Positions 7,701-15,005 are shown, numbered from the stretch's first letter. The stretch: 16,288 nt of DNA from JAVWHX01 sp036639875 (GCA_036639875.1 JAVWHX010000050.1:1-16288); one strand, 5' to 3'. The notes: generated from the letters alone by a model not told the origin. Numbers and translations: made by a program.

Positions 7701-8525
7701 CTATATCATATCAATAAATTTGCGTTTAAACTTATACATCATATAACTACCAAAAGCAAACAATACAATTGTAATAACCCAAAACGCAATCATTGAATGC
7801 GAATAAAAGAAAATACCATTATGATAAAAGAAAACATCTCGATATCCCTGAACAATATAATAAATCGGATTGGCTTTCATAATAACACCTACAAATGCAG
7901 GCATATGTTTTAAACTATCAATACTCCATAGTATTGGAGTTAAATATAGCAATAATCTCATAGTTGCTAAAACTAGTTTTCTTGTATCGCGTGCTAACAT
8001 ATTAAGCACAGAAGTTGTCATAGACAAAGCAACCGAGAAGACTATGGCACAGAACAAATAATAGATAAGCTCAAACCAATATAAGTTAGGAAAATATCCA
8101 CCTAACATAAAAACTACAATTAAAATAAGTAATAAACAAAGATGATTAAATAATTCCTTTAATACAACAGTTGCAGGTAAAATAGAAACTGGAAACTTCA
8201 TTTTAGTAATAACATTAACTTTTGAAAAAATCGCATTACACCCACTTGTAATACATGGAGATATGAAAAACCACACAACCATTCCACCAAGCATCCATAA
8301 TATAAATGGGGTTTTCACACCATAAGCAGTGACATCACTCCTGTTAAAAACAATACCAAAAGCAAACCAGTATGTTAATACTTGAATAACTGGATGAGCA
8401 AAATTCCAAAACAACCCTAATTTTGAATCTCTCATATCACCTAATAATTCATATTTCGCAATCGAATATATTCTAAACAAGTTTGTAAAGTTTTCCTGCA
8501 ATACATACTTCATACTTTTAAACAT
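7701..8525 (-). CDS. tagG: Teichoic-acid/polysaccharide ABC transporter, permease
   Basis: This is the membrane half of the exporter (ABC-2 type). From the chosen start it has 274 residues: an amphipathic N-terminus with LGDMRDSKLGLFWNFAHPVIQ, the conserved stretch before the first membrane helix, then about six hydrophobic segments and a basic C-terminus (KFKRKF). The reading frame is open further upstream to 8600, but the ATG at 8525 is preceded at six bases by a perfect AGGAGG. The promoter lies within the upstream extension, so the longer form (299 residues) is rejected. It is first in the tagG-tagH-tagD-glycosyltransferase operon. Sequence alone cannot say whether the cargo is wall teichoic acid or another glycerol-phosphate polymer. 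Confidence 0.92.
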   Translation of the reverse strand: MFKSMKYVLQENFTNLFRIYSIAKYELLGDMRDSKLGLFWNFAHPVIQVLTYWFAFGIVFNRSDVTAYGVKTPFILWMLGGMVVWFFISPCITSGCNAIFSKVNVITKMKFPVSILPATVVLKELFNHLCLLLILIVVFMLGGYFPNLYWFELIYYLFCAIVFSVALSMTTSVLNMLARDTRKLVLATMRLLLYLTPILWSIDSLKHMPAFVGVIMKANPIYYIVQGYRDVFFYHNGIFFYSHSMIAFWVITIVLFAFGSYMMYKFKRKFIDMI

Positions 8526-8561
8526 AGATATCCTCCTAAAACTAGATATATAATCTCTATT

Positions 8562-8590
8562 GTTATACATGAAAAAGGAAAAAATTGCAA
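8562..8590 (-). promoter_or_regulatory. Promoter of the tagGHD operon
   Basis: On the minus strand, TTGCAA (8585-8590) and TATAAC (8562-8567) are 17 bases apart, followed by a leader of about 30 bases to the AGGAGG site of tagG. No terminator is visible between the pyrE stop (8624) and this promoter, so transcripts from pyrFE may also read into the tag operon. Confidence 0.65.
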
Positions 8591-8623
8591 CAATATTCAA
8601 TCATTTCCCATATTAATCATCTA

Positions 8624-9256
8624 TTATTTACTCATCCAAGATTCATCACTAGGATCTTTTTTCCATGCTTTTAATTTTTCTAAATCATTTTCTGATATAT
8701 ATTTATTTTCAACTGCAACTTCAATTAAAGTATCATAATTTGTTAATGTAACAAAAGAACAATCTTGTGCTTCAAAATTAGTGACTGCTTTTGGTAAACC
8801 ATATGTAAAGATAGCAACCATTCCAATAACTTCACAACCAGCTTCTCTTAAAGCTTCAACACATTCTAAAGAAGAACCACCAGTAGAAATCAAATCTTCA
8901 ACAACAACAACTTTCATTCCTGGTTTTACTAACCCTTCAATACGATTATTTCTACCATGTGATTTTGCTCCACCACGAACATAACCCATTGGTAAATCTA
9001 AAATATCTGCAATTAATGCTGCATGAGCAATACCTGCAGTTGCTGTACCCATTAAACATTCACATTCAGGATATTTATCTTTAACTAATTTTGCCAAACC
9101 ACTTTCAACATCTTTTCTTACTTTTGGATAAGATAGAGTTAATCTATTATCACAATAAATTGGTGATTTAATTCCTGATGCCCATGTAAAAGGATCATTC
9201 GGTTTTAAAAATACTGCTTGAATATCTAATAAATCTTTTGCTATTAATTTTTCCAT
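8624..9256 (-). CDS. pyrE: Orotate phosphoribosyltransferase
   Basis: PyrE transfers the phosphoribosyl group of PRPP to orotate, the fifth step of UMP synthesis. The 210 residues contain FTWASGIKSPIYCDNR at 23-38 (orotate and 5'-phosphate contacts), the flexible catalytic loop RGGAKSHGRNN at 94-104 with its lysine, and the PRPP-binding VVVVEDLISTGGSS at 116-129. Length and motifs are normal. It starts three bases after the pyrF stop codon with AAGGAG as ribosome binding site, so the two form one unit. Their enzymes act in sequence in the pathway, though the genes are ordered pyrF then pyrE. Confidence 0.97.
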   Translation of the reverse strand: MEKLIAKDLLDIQAVFLKPNDPFTWASGIKSPIYCDNRLTLSYPKVRKDVESGLAKLVKDKYPECECLMGTATAGIAHAALIADILDLPMGYVRGGAKSHGRNNRIEGLVKPGMKVVVVEDLISTGGSSLECVEALREAGCEVIGMVAIFTYGLPKAVTNFEAQDCSFVTLTNYDTLIEVAVENKYISENDLEKLKAWKKDPSDESWMSK

Positions 9257-9259
9257 TTT

Positions 9260-9970
9260 CTATTCTCCTTGAAATTGTCTATATATTTCTTGATACACAG
9301 CTAGAGGATTCTCAGCACGTGTAATAGGTCTACCTACAACGATATAACTAGAAGTTAACTCCTTAGCAATTGCTGGTGTAGTAACTCTTTTTTGATCATT
9401 AATACTATCACTTGCAAGTCTAATACCTGGTGTTACAGTTATAAAATCTAATCCCAAATCATCATGAATTGCTTTTGATTCTAATGGTGAACAAACAACA
9501 CCATCTAATCCAGCTTCTTTTGCATTTTGAGCCCATTTTAAAACAACATCGTTCAATTCATCATGAATCAATAATTCGTTGTCTAAAACTTCTTGATCTA
9601 AAGAAGTTAAACATGTTACTGCAATACATAACGGTCTCTTCTCTTTAAGTTTTCCTTCATTCAAGCCTTCAATTGCCGCTTTCATCATAGCAATACTTCC
9701 TGATGCATGAACATTAACCATATCTACATCTAATTTAGCAAGTTGTTTCATAGCACTCTTTACAGTATTGGGAATATCATGTAATTTTAAATCCAAAAAT
9801 ATTTTATGACCTTTAGATTTAATCATCTTGATCATTTCAATACCTTCCCCATAAAAAAGTTCCATCCCAACTTTTAAATATAATTTTTCATCATTAAATT
9901 GATCTAAGAAGTTTTCAACTTCTGCCTTTGTTTGAAAATCTAAAGCTATACAAATTCTACTGTTATTCAT
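9260..9970 (-). CDS. pyrF: Orotidine-5'-phosphate decarboxylase
   Basis: PyrF decarboxylates OMP to UMP, the last step of the pathway. The 236-residue TIM-barrel protein shows IALDF at 8-12, the catalytic DLKLHDIPNT at 60-69 (Asp60, Lys62, Asp65), VTPGIR at 179-184, and the phosphate-binding VVGRPIT at 211-217. It is the short form typical of bacteria. GGAGG precedes the ATG. From its promoter the leader is only about 20 bases, so there is no space for a PyrR-type attenuator; if the gene is regulated, it is by other means. No other pyr gene is in the window. Confidence 0.97.
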   Translation of the reverse strand: MNNSRICIALDFQTKAEVENFLDQFNDEKLYLKVGMELFYGEGIEMIKMIKSKGHKIFLDLKLHDIPNTVKSAMKQLAKLDVDMVNVHASGSIAMMKAAIEGLNEGKLKEKRPLCIAVTCLTSLDQEVLDNELLIHDELNDVVLKWAQNAKEAGLDGVVCSPLESKAIHDDLGLDFITVTPGIRLASDSINDQKRVTTPAIAKELTSSYIVVGRPITRAENPLAVYQEIYRQFQGE

Positions 9971-9997
9971 ATTTATCCTCCAAAACTATTTTTAGGT

Positions 9998-10026
9998 ATT
10001 ATATCATATATTATCAGAATAAACAA
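9998..10026 (-). promoter_or_regulatory. Promoter of pyrFE
   Basis: The minus strand has an extended -10 element TGATATAAT (9998-10006) with TTGTTT (10021-10026) placed 17 bases upstream as a weak -35. The -35 hexamer touches the outer end of the long inverted repeat at 10026-10075. Confidence 0.65.
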
Positions 10027-10075
10027 AAATTTATAAACAATAGATAACAACTTTTTTATCTATTATATAAATTTT
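10026..10075. terminator. Long two-part AT-only inverted repeat, possible terminator of the SGNH gene or operator of pyrFE
   Basis: AAAATTTATA (10026-10035) pairs with TATAAATTTT (10066-10075), and AATAGATAA (10039-10047) pairs with TTATCTATT (10056-10064), with an eight-base loop and a small bulge. That gives 19 perfect pairs, only one of them G-C. Minus-strand RNA after the inner stem is U-rich, which would suit termination of transcripts from the SGNH gene. The near-absence of G-C pairs makes this a weak terminator by usual standards. Confidence 0.45.
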
Positions 10076-10080
10076 GTAAA

Positions 10081-10113
10081 ACTCATTTTTTCTCCTAGCA
10101 TAAAACAATGAGT
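10081..10113. repeat. Short inverted repeat ACTCATT / AATGAGT
   Basis: ACTCATT (10081-10087) and AATGAGT (10107-10113) are perfect inverted arms around a 19-base spacer. On the minus strand the second arm is followed by TTTTAC, so it may be a weak terminator. The same strand also has AGGAG six bases before an ATG that opens a seven-codon ORF (MSFTKFI), which may be chance. Confidence 0.35.
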
Positions 10114-10145
10114 AAATTTGAACCAATTATCTTATTATACCTTAT

Positions 10146-10187
10146 TTAATTCAGATTAAAGGAAATATAAACTAACAATCGTTTCAT
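10146..10187 (-). other. Orphan 13-codon ORF with a canonical ribosome binding site, possible remnant of a lost downstream gene
   Basis: Thirty bases after the SGNH gene's stop codon, AAGGAGG stands five bases before an ATG that opens MKRLLVYISFNLN and then stops. The start resembles the basic-then-hydrophobic N-terminus of a membrane or exported protein, yet nothing in any frame continues it. It could be a true very small protein, the surviving 5' end of a deleted operon partner, or chance. I do not recognise a family. Confidence 0.35.
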
Positions 10188-10217
10188 CACTGCCTCCTTA
10201 TGCCACGATACATTCAA

Positions 10218-11207
10218 CTACTTTATTCGTTGCATAAACATTTCATAGTCTTCATCCCAGTCTTTAAAATTCTCATTTCCCCTATAATCTGTTAATTCAT
10301 AATTCTCTTTTAAATAATCACCAATATACTTTGTAACCTTTTTTGCTCCTTTGTAATTAAGGTGATTTCCTTTATCTCTCGAATCGGTGTTCCAATTTAA
10401 ATCCTTTATTACATGACTTAAGTTCATATCAATAAAATCAACATTATATTCTTTCGCTACTTTAACAGCACGATTGTGCTTTTTGTAATCCCATGCTTTT
10501 GAACAAGGTATCGAAGTGAAAACGACTGATATATCATTTTGTTTTGCGAGTTCCATAATTTTTGGAAGATATTTCACAGTGTATGATGGTAACTCCTCAA
10601 CTTCTCTAGTTTCCTCCATATAGCTGAATCCTTTAGTATTTGGAATTTCATCCTTAGAATAATAGTATCCTCTAGCAACCAATCTTAAACTCTTAGATTT
10701 CGTTTCAACAACACCCATTGACTCCATTTCATCCCAACGACTAGTATCTCTAAAAAGCGGATATGAATACGTATAAACAGATTTCAAATTTTCCTTAACT
10801 GCGGACGTTCCTCTTGATTCAAATAGATTAGAAATATCCAATAAAAGAACTTTAGGAGTTTGAACAGTCAATATTTCTTTTAAAGTATAGTAAGATAAAC
10901 ACATATGTTGCATGGGTGCAGCCGCAGCAAATGATGTATATCCATGTTCTTTCCACATTTGAAGAGGATTAAAACCACTATACACACTACTATTTCCAAT
11001 CATTAAAACATCAATACTCCCTTTTTTACCAGTAATTTCTTCTTTATTATTTACCTTTGTAATCTCTGTTTTAGGAGTTATTGTTTTCTGTTTAAAAAGA
11101 GGTGGTACAATTTGAATTGAAATTATTACCAGAGCTCCTACACAAGCTATTTTTATAATATCAAATAATATTCTCTTTATTTTAATCTTAAGTTTTAATT
11201 TTGCCAC
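10218..11207 (-). CDS. Membrane-anchored SGNH/GDSL-family protein, probably acting on a surface polymer
   Basis: The 329-residue protein has a very basic N-terminus (residues 1-13) and one transmembrane helix at about 14-35. The rest should lie outside the cell (N-in type II topology, or a signal anchor). The outer domain carries SGNH block features: MIGNSSVYSGF at 69-79 with the probable nucleophile Ser73, and DKGNHLNYKGAKK at 278-290 with the probable Asp278/His282 pair and the HLN-x-x-GA pattern. Related proteins (DltD, PatB, AlgX-like) move or remove acyl groups on wall polymers. No MBOAT acyltransferase partner is in the window. The start codon is GTG with AAAGGAG eight bases upstream. 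Exact activity, esterase or acyltransferase, cannot be told. Confidence 0.75.
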   Translation of the reverse strand: MAKLKLKIKIKRILFDIIKIACVGALVIISIQIVPPLFKQKTITPKTEITKVNNKEEITGKKGSIDVLMIGNSSVYSGFNPLQMWKEHGYTSFAAAAPMQHMCLSYYTLKEILTVQTPKVLLLDISNLFESRGTSAVKENLKSVYTYSYPLFRDTSRWDEMESMGVVETKSKSLRLVARGYYYSKDEIPNTKGFSYMEETREVEELPSYTVKYLPKIMELAKQNDISVVFTSIPCSKAWDYKKHNRAVKVAKEYNVDFIDMNLSHVIKDLNWNTDSRDKGNHLNYKGAKKVTKYIGDYLKENYELTDYRGNENFKDWDEDYEMFMQRIK

Positions 11208-11234
11208 AGTCCAATCTCCTTTAATATTAACAAT

Positions 11235-11263
11235 ACTTTACACTTAATCTTTTAACAAATCAA
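11235..11263 (-). promoter_or_regulatory. Candidate promoter of the SGNH gene
   Basis: On the minus strand, TTGATT (11258-11263) and TAAAGT (11235-11240) are 17 bases apart. The -10 is a weak match (four of six), so this may be an activated or low-level promoter. Confidence 0.4.
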
Positions 11264-11273
11264 GTTTAACAAA
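11251..11273. repeat. Direct repeat TTTAACAAA x2 at the SGNH promoter
   Basis: TTTAACAAA occurs at 11251-11259 and 11265-11273, 14 bases apart, covering the -35 region of the minus-strand promoter. It might be an operator. It does not resemble a BirA palindrome, because the copies point the same way. Confidence 0.3.
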
Positions 11274-11322
11274 ATAATATGGAAAAATTGTGTAAAATAA
11301 TATTTATTATTGAAAACATTTT

Positions 11323-11350
11323 TTGATTTTCATCTAAATAATGCTATAAT
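11323..11350 (+). promoter_or_regulatory. Promoter of the flippase gene
   Basis: TTGATT (11323-11328) is followed after 16 bases by TATAAT (11345-11350), and TGC directly before it makes an extended -10. Transcription would start near 11357, before the ribosome binding site at 11366-11370. This rules out the upstream ATG at 11310 as translation start. Confidence 0.75.
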
Positions 11351-11375
11351 GATAAATAAAGAAAGCGAGGTTATT

Positions 11376-12965
11376 ATGAATAGAACACGTTCGATTGTCA
11401 AACAGGCATCTATACTCGCTCTTGCAGGGATATTTGTAAGAATTATAGGTGTTTTATATAGAAGTCCATTAACTGAATTAATAACAACTGAAGGGATGGG
11501 TTATTATTCAACTGCTTATACTGTCTATGCTATGATTTTATTGATATCATCTTATAGTATTCCTTCAGCTATTTCAAAATTAATTTCCGAAAAATTAATT
11601 GTCAATCAATATAATAATGTTCAAAAAATATTAAAGTGTTCATTTATTTATATTTGTGCAATCGGTGGTGGTGCAGCTATTGTCACATTCTTTTTAGCCC
11701 CGATTATTGTCACAAAAGATGCAGCTTTAGCCTTACAAGTTTTATGTCCTACAATATTCTTATCTGGTTTACTAGGAGTATTTAGAGGATACTTCCAAGC
11801 TCATCAAACAACTGTTTATACATCTATCTCGCAAATCATTGAACAAGTCTTCAATGCGGTTGTATCGATTGGTGCTGCTTATTTGTTTATCCAACCTTAT
11901 CTAGCAACAGGTGGTACTCAACTTGCAAGTGTTGGTGCGGCTGGAAGTGCTTTAGGGACTGGTGCTGGTGTTTTGGTTGGTCTTGCTTTTATGGCATTTA
12001 TGTTTATGAAAAGAAAAAATAATCTTATTATCAAAACTGATCATGATGATTATGAAGATTCATATAAAGATATATTTAGAATGATTTTAAAAATTGTAAC
12101 ACCAATTATATTTGCAACATGTATCTATAATTTAGTTTCTACAATCGATATGTATTTATTGTATTTTGTAATGGGTGATAGTGTCTCTACCGCAACGTCA
12201 TGGGGATTATATGCTGGTCAATATATTATCTTACAAAATGTTCCTGTTGCTTTAGCTTCAGCAATGTCAACAGCTGCAATTCCAGCTATATCATCTTTAT
12301 GGTCTATCAAAGATAAAAAACAAACCAGAGAACAAATCACTTCTGGTATTAGAGTAACCATGTTAATTTTGATTCCATCAGCTATTGGAATGTCAGTACT
12401 TGCTTATCCAATTATGGGAATGATTTTCCCTCAAAAGGAAACAATTCAAACTTCAACAGCATTACTTATGTTTGGAAGCCCAGCAATAATCTTCTTTGGT
12501 TTATCAACGCTTACCAATGGAATATTACAAGCTATTGGTGAAGTCAATATTCCATTAAAGAATGCTGGTAGTGCATTGATTTGGCATTGTATCTTAGTAA
12601 CACTTCTTTTATTCTTTACACCGCTTGGATTATATTCATTAATTATTGGAAATTGTACTTACGGATTACATGTTTGTGTTTTAAATCAAATAGCATTACG
12701 TAAGAAAGTTCGTTTTAAACAAGAAATACGTCGTACATATATTTTACCATTGCTTGCTTCAATAATGATGGGGATAGTTGTCGCAGGATGTTATTTTGGG
12801 TTGTTTGCTTTAACAAAGAAAGTCTTTATACCACTTATTATTTCAATTATTGTTGGAGTTATTGTTTATTTCACAATCATTCTCTATTTATATGCTGACC
12901 ATCCTAAAGAACTTGAAGCTATTCCTTATTTAAATCGATTAGTATATAAAATAAAGAAACATTAA
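11376..12965 (+). CDS. Oligosaccharide/lipid II flippase of the SpoVB/YtgP (MurJ-like, MATE/MOP superfamily) type
   Basis: This is an integral membrane protein of 529 residues with about 14 hydrophobic segments, typical of MOP-superfamily flippases that turn lipid-linked cell-wall precursors across the membrane. The N-terminus (RSIVKQASILALAGIFVRII, then GVLYRSPLT) is the SpoVB/YtgP pattern; YtgP is the MurJ of Bacillus subtilis. The RGYFQAHQT loop and the later GILQAIGEVNIPLKNA stretch are also family-like. The chosen ATG at 11376 has GCGAGG five bases before it and a promoter just upstream; the longer form from 11310 would start ahead of the promoter. The gene is a single unit ending in a strong terminator. 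Whether it flips lipid II or another undecaprenyl-linked oligosaccharide cannot be told from the sequence. Confidence 0.88.
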   Translation: MNRTRSIVKQASILALAGIFVRIIGVLYRSPLTELITTEGMGYYSTAYTVYAMILLISSYSIPSAISKLISEKLIVNQYNNVQKILKCSFIYICAIGGGAAIVTFFLAPIIVTKDAALALQVLCPTIFLSGLLGVFRGYFQAHQTTVYTSISQIIEQVFNAVVSIGAAYLFIQPYLATGGTQLASVGAAGSALGTGAGVLVGLAFMAFMFMKRKNNLIIKTDHDDYEDSYKDIFRMILKIVTPIIFATCIYNLVSTIDMYLLYFVMGDSVSTATSWGLYAGQYIILQNVPVALASAMSTAAIPAISSLWSIKDKKQTREQITSGIRVTMLILIPSAIGMSVLAYPIMGMIFPQKETIQTSTALLMFGSPAIIFFGLSTLTNGILQAIGEVNIPLKNAGSALIWHCILVTLLLFFTPLGLYSLIIGNCTYGLHVCVLNQIALRKKVRFKQEIRRTYILPLLASIMMGIVVAGCYFGLFALTKKVFIPLIISIIVGVIVYFTIILYLYADHPKELEAIPYLNRLVYKIKKH

Positions 12966-12990
12966 AGACCTCCTAGGAGGTCTTTTCTTT
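12964..12990. terminator. Palindromic bidirectional terminator between the flippase gene and corA
   Basis: AAAGACCTC and GAGGTCTTT form a perfect stem around CTAG (12964-12985). On the plus strand TCTTTT follows, a good rho-independent tail for the flippase gene; the palindrome begins inside its stop codon. On the minus strand the tail is weaker (TCTTTAATGTTT), but it can also serve corA, whose stop codon is only a few bases away. Confidence 0.85.
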
Positions 12991-13922
12991 TAGAAAAATT
13001 TTTTCTTTTTAAACCAATAAACCAATCCTACAATAATAGCAACACTAACTCCCATCACAGCATAATAACCATATGGGTGATATAACTCAGGCATCTTTTG
13101 AAAATTCATCCCATACCATCCTGTTAGTAATGTTAAGGGAAGAAAAATTGTTGTCACAACCGTAAAGAACTGCATTGTCTTATTAAGTTTATAATCTAAT
13201 TTGGCTTGATGAGCATCTCTTGCTTGATTTAACAGTTCTCTTAACATTTCCACACTCTTAGATAAACGTTCTAACCTTTGAGTAAATATCTCAAAATAAC
13301 GCATATCATCTTCAATAAATATGCTATGATGATTCATCTGTAATTCTTCCCCAATCGTTACCAAAGCATCATAATAATTCAACAGCAACAATAATTCTTT
13401 ATTAAGTTGTCTTAAATGGCGACTAAACAAAAGCGATTCATCATCACTATCATGATTTTCTAATTCTTCAATTTCTTCTTGTAGTTCTTCAATATATCGA
13501 TAATCCTTAGATATTAACTCACTTAGAAAATAATAAACAAGTCTTGTTATTGAAGCTTGTTGTTCTAAAACATAATCACTTGAATAACGGAAGACCTCTT
13601 CAATATGTTTATCTTCATCTTTTAATACAACAACTAAAAACAAATTCTTAAATATAAAGAAAGCTAAAGAATCTTTTTCAACAAAGACATCTCTTGCATT
13701 AATTAAATTAATTAACATAAAATAATAATCACGATGTGGAACAATAATATTTTGACTAAATGTAGATGAATCTTCACAACTTTGAATAGTTCGTGATGAT
13801 ATATGTAATTCATGATAACATTCTTTAAGTTCATCTAAACTCATCATTCCTATATACATATGATCATCATTCATATCATGAATATTAACTCGTTCTTTTT
13901 GATTATCAATTTGATAAAACAT
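12990..13922 (-). CDS. corA: CorA-family magnesium/divalent cation transporter
   Basis: The 310 residues consist of a long cytoplasmic domain rich in charged helices (coiled-coil stretch EELQEEIEELENHDSDDESL in the middle) and two membrane helices at the C-terminus. Between the helices is the CorA signature YGMN, with GMN at 271-273, and the protein ends in a short basic tail (KKKKFF). It would be a pentameric channel for Mg2+ or another divalent cation. The ATG at 13922 has AGGAGG eight bases before it. The frame is open upstream to 13976, but that extension overlaps acpP and is rejected. The gene lies 28 bases behind acpP without a visible terminator, so the two are probably cotranscribed. 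Among CorA-like proteins the loop after GMN varies (here FQKMPE instead of a plain MPE), so ion choice is open. Confidence 0.9.
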   Translation of the reverse strand: MFYQIDNQKERVNIHDMNDDHMYIGMMSLDELKECYHELHISSRTIQSCEDSSTFSQNIIVPHRDYYFMLINLINARDVFVEKDSLAFFIFKNLFLVVVLKDEDKHIEEVFRYSSDYVLEQQASITRLVYYFLSELISKDYRYIEELQEEIEELENHDSDDESLLFSRHLRQLNKELLLLLNYYDALVTIGEELQMNHHSIFIEDDMRYFEIFTQRLERLSKSVEMLRELLNQARDAHQAKLDYKLNKTMQFFTVVTTIFLPLTLLTGWYGMNFQKMPELYHPYGYYAVMGVSVAIIVGLVYWFKKKKFF

Positions 13923-13950
13923 AAACTTCCCTCCTATAATAAAAAGAGGA

Positions 13951-14181
13951 TTAAATCCCCTGTTTCTTTGATTCAATTAAATCCAACAAATCTTGAACAG
14001 TCTTTATCTTTATTAATTCAGAATCTTCAAATTCAACACCAATTTCTTCTTCTAATTCAAAAACCAAATCCACCAAATCCAAAGAATCAATCCCCAATTC
14101 CTTAAAATTAGATTCATTCGTTAATTCTTTACCATTTAATTTAGAACTCAACCTATCTCTAATCTTATCAAAATAATCCAT
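13951..14181 (-). CDS. acpP: Acyl carrier protein
   Basis: The 76-residue acidic protein has the phosphopantetheine attachment motif GIDSLDLVDLVFELEEE with the modified serine at position 33. It carries growing fatty acyl chains in type II fatty acid synthesis. Length and charge are those of the primary ACP, not of a DltC-type carrier, though from sequence alone a dedicated carrier cannot be fully excluded; there are no dlt genes here. AAGAGGTG is the ribosome binding site, and a promoter is directly upstream. The fabZ and birA genes less than 2 kb away support the FASII role. Confidence 0.95.
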   Translation of the reverse strand: MDYFDKIRDRLSSKLNGKELTNESNFKELGIDSLDLVDLVFELEEEIGVEFEDSELIKIKTVQDLLDLIESKKQGI

Positions 14182-14202
14182 TATTATTCACCTCTTGACC
14201 AT

Positions 14203-14231
14203 ATTATATCTATTATTTATTCAAAATACAA
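14203..14231 (-). promoter_or_regulatory. Promoter of acpP-corA
   Basis: The minus strand has TTGTAT (14226-14231), 17 bases, then TATAAT (14203-14208). The leader would be about 15 bases. The promoter occupies the whole gap behind the GNAT gene, and no terminator for that gene is visible, so readthrough into acpP is possible. No clear FapR or FabT palindrome is seen. Confidence 0.65.
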
Positions 14232-14235
14232 GACT

Positions 14236-14988
14236 TCACTTATTGATAATTTCATAAACAAGATATGCTTTATCAAAAACATACCCAAGTGATTGAGCAA
14301 GATTTAAAGACTTTTGATTATGAGCATCCCAACTAGGATACAAGTTTCGATTCAAACATTCAAGAATTATCTGTGATGCACAAATCCTTGCCAAACCTTG
14401 ACGACGTTTATCTTTTCTTGTATCAATTTCAATTTCTATTCCATCTTTATAAACTGTATAAGAGGAAACTCCAGCTATAATATCTGTCCCCTCCATCACA
14501 ACAAAGCCAACTCCCATTTTATGATATTGTTCATAAGTCAAAAATTGCCCACATAAATCAGATGACCATGATTCATTTAATATTTGATGATACAACTCTT
14601 CATCAATCATTTTTATTTTGTAAGGAACAGGTAACTTTGAGAGATTCTCTTTTAAATTATCAATATTAAAATAATGAATATCTTTACGTGTTGCATAACG
14701 TTCTCTTTTTATTGCATTAGGATAAACTTGTTCAATCGTTTTATTCCACATTTTATTTTGAGGAACCATAATAACATATTCTCCCCAAACTTTATTCTCT
14801 AACAATGCTTCTGAAGGAATCCCTGCTAAAAAACAAAAATCACCAACAATGATCATTGCTGATTGATTATCTTCACTTGCATAAGCTTCACCCATATATC
14901 CTTGAATATAAGAATAGATCATTGTTTCTTCCCAACCTATAAATAGATTTTCAATTGTCTTTACATCTTTTACTTTATATATGTTCAT
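14236..14988 (-). CDS. GNAT-family N-acetyltransferase
   Basis: The 250-residue protein has its GNAT fold in the C-terminal half. The stretch GVGFVVMEGTDIIAGVSSYTVYKDGIEIEIDT forms the central beta strands, KDKRRQGLA is the acetyl-CoA pyrophosphate loop (R/Q-x-x-G-x-A), and WDAHNQKSLNLAQSLGYVF is the final strand-helix pair common in the family. The N-terminal half is a distinct domain as in the two-domain GNAT_acetyltran-type proteins. Substrate unknown. The ATG at 14988 has AAGGTG six bases before it. A GTG three codons upstream (14997) lies within that binding site and is less likely. It is divergent from birA; the two share a very short intergenic region. Confidence 0.8.
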   Translation of the reverse strand: MNIYKVKDVKTIENLFIGWEETMIYSYIQGYMGEAYASEDNQSAMIIVGDFCFLAGIPSEALLENKVWGEYVIMVPQNKMWNKTIEQVYPNAIKRERYATRKDIHYFNIDNLKENLSKLPVPYKIKMIDEELYHQILNESWSSDLCGQFLTYEQYHKMGVGFVVMEGTDIIAGVSSYTVYKDGIEIEIDTRKDKRRQGLARICASQIILECLNRNLYPSWDAHNQKSLNLAQSLGYVFDKAYLVYEIINK

Positions 14989-15005
14989 ATCTATCACCTT
15001 TTCAC

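Noticed and set aside
8526..8600. N-terminal extension of tagG by 25 residues
   Set aside because: The promoter lies within it, and the ATG at 8525 has a perfect AGGAGG site.
9980..9996. Small hairpin CC-AAAA/TTTT-GG covering the pyrF ribosome binding site
   Set aside because: The predicted transcript begins inside the 5' arm, so the hairpin could form only in readthrough RNA; pairs are few and mostly A-U.
9971..10217. PyrR-binding attenuator or riboswitch before pyrFE
   Set aside because: No PyrR loop consensus, no antiterminator/terminator pair, and a leader of only about 20 bases from the promoter found.
11310..11375. N-terminal extension of the flippase gene by 22 residues
   Set aside because: The extended -10 promoter at 11345-11350 lies inside it, and the ATG at 11376 has its own ribosome site.
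13923..13976. N-terminal extension of corA overlapping acpP
   Set aside because: The ATG at 13922 has AGGAGG at proper distance, and the extension would overlap the end of acpP.
13860..14105. Plus-strand open frame of 81 codons opposite acpP
   Set aside because: Shadow frame with low-complexity Asn/Pro/Gln composition, antisense to a certain ACP gene.
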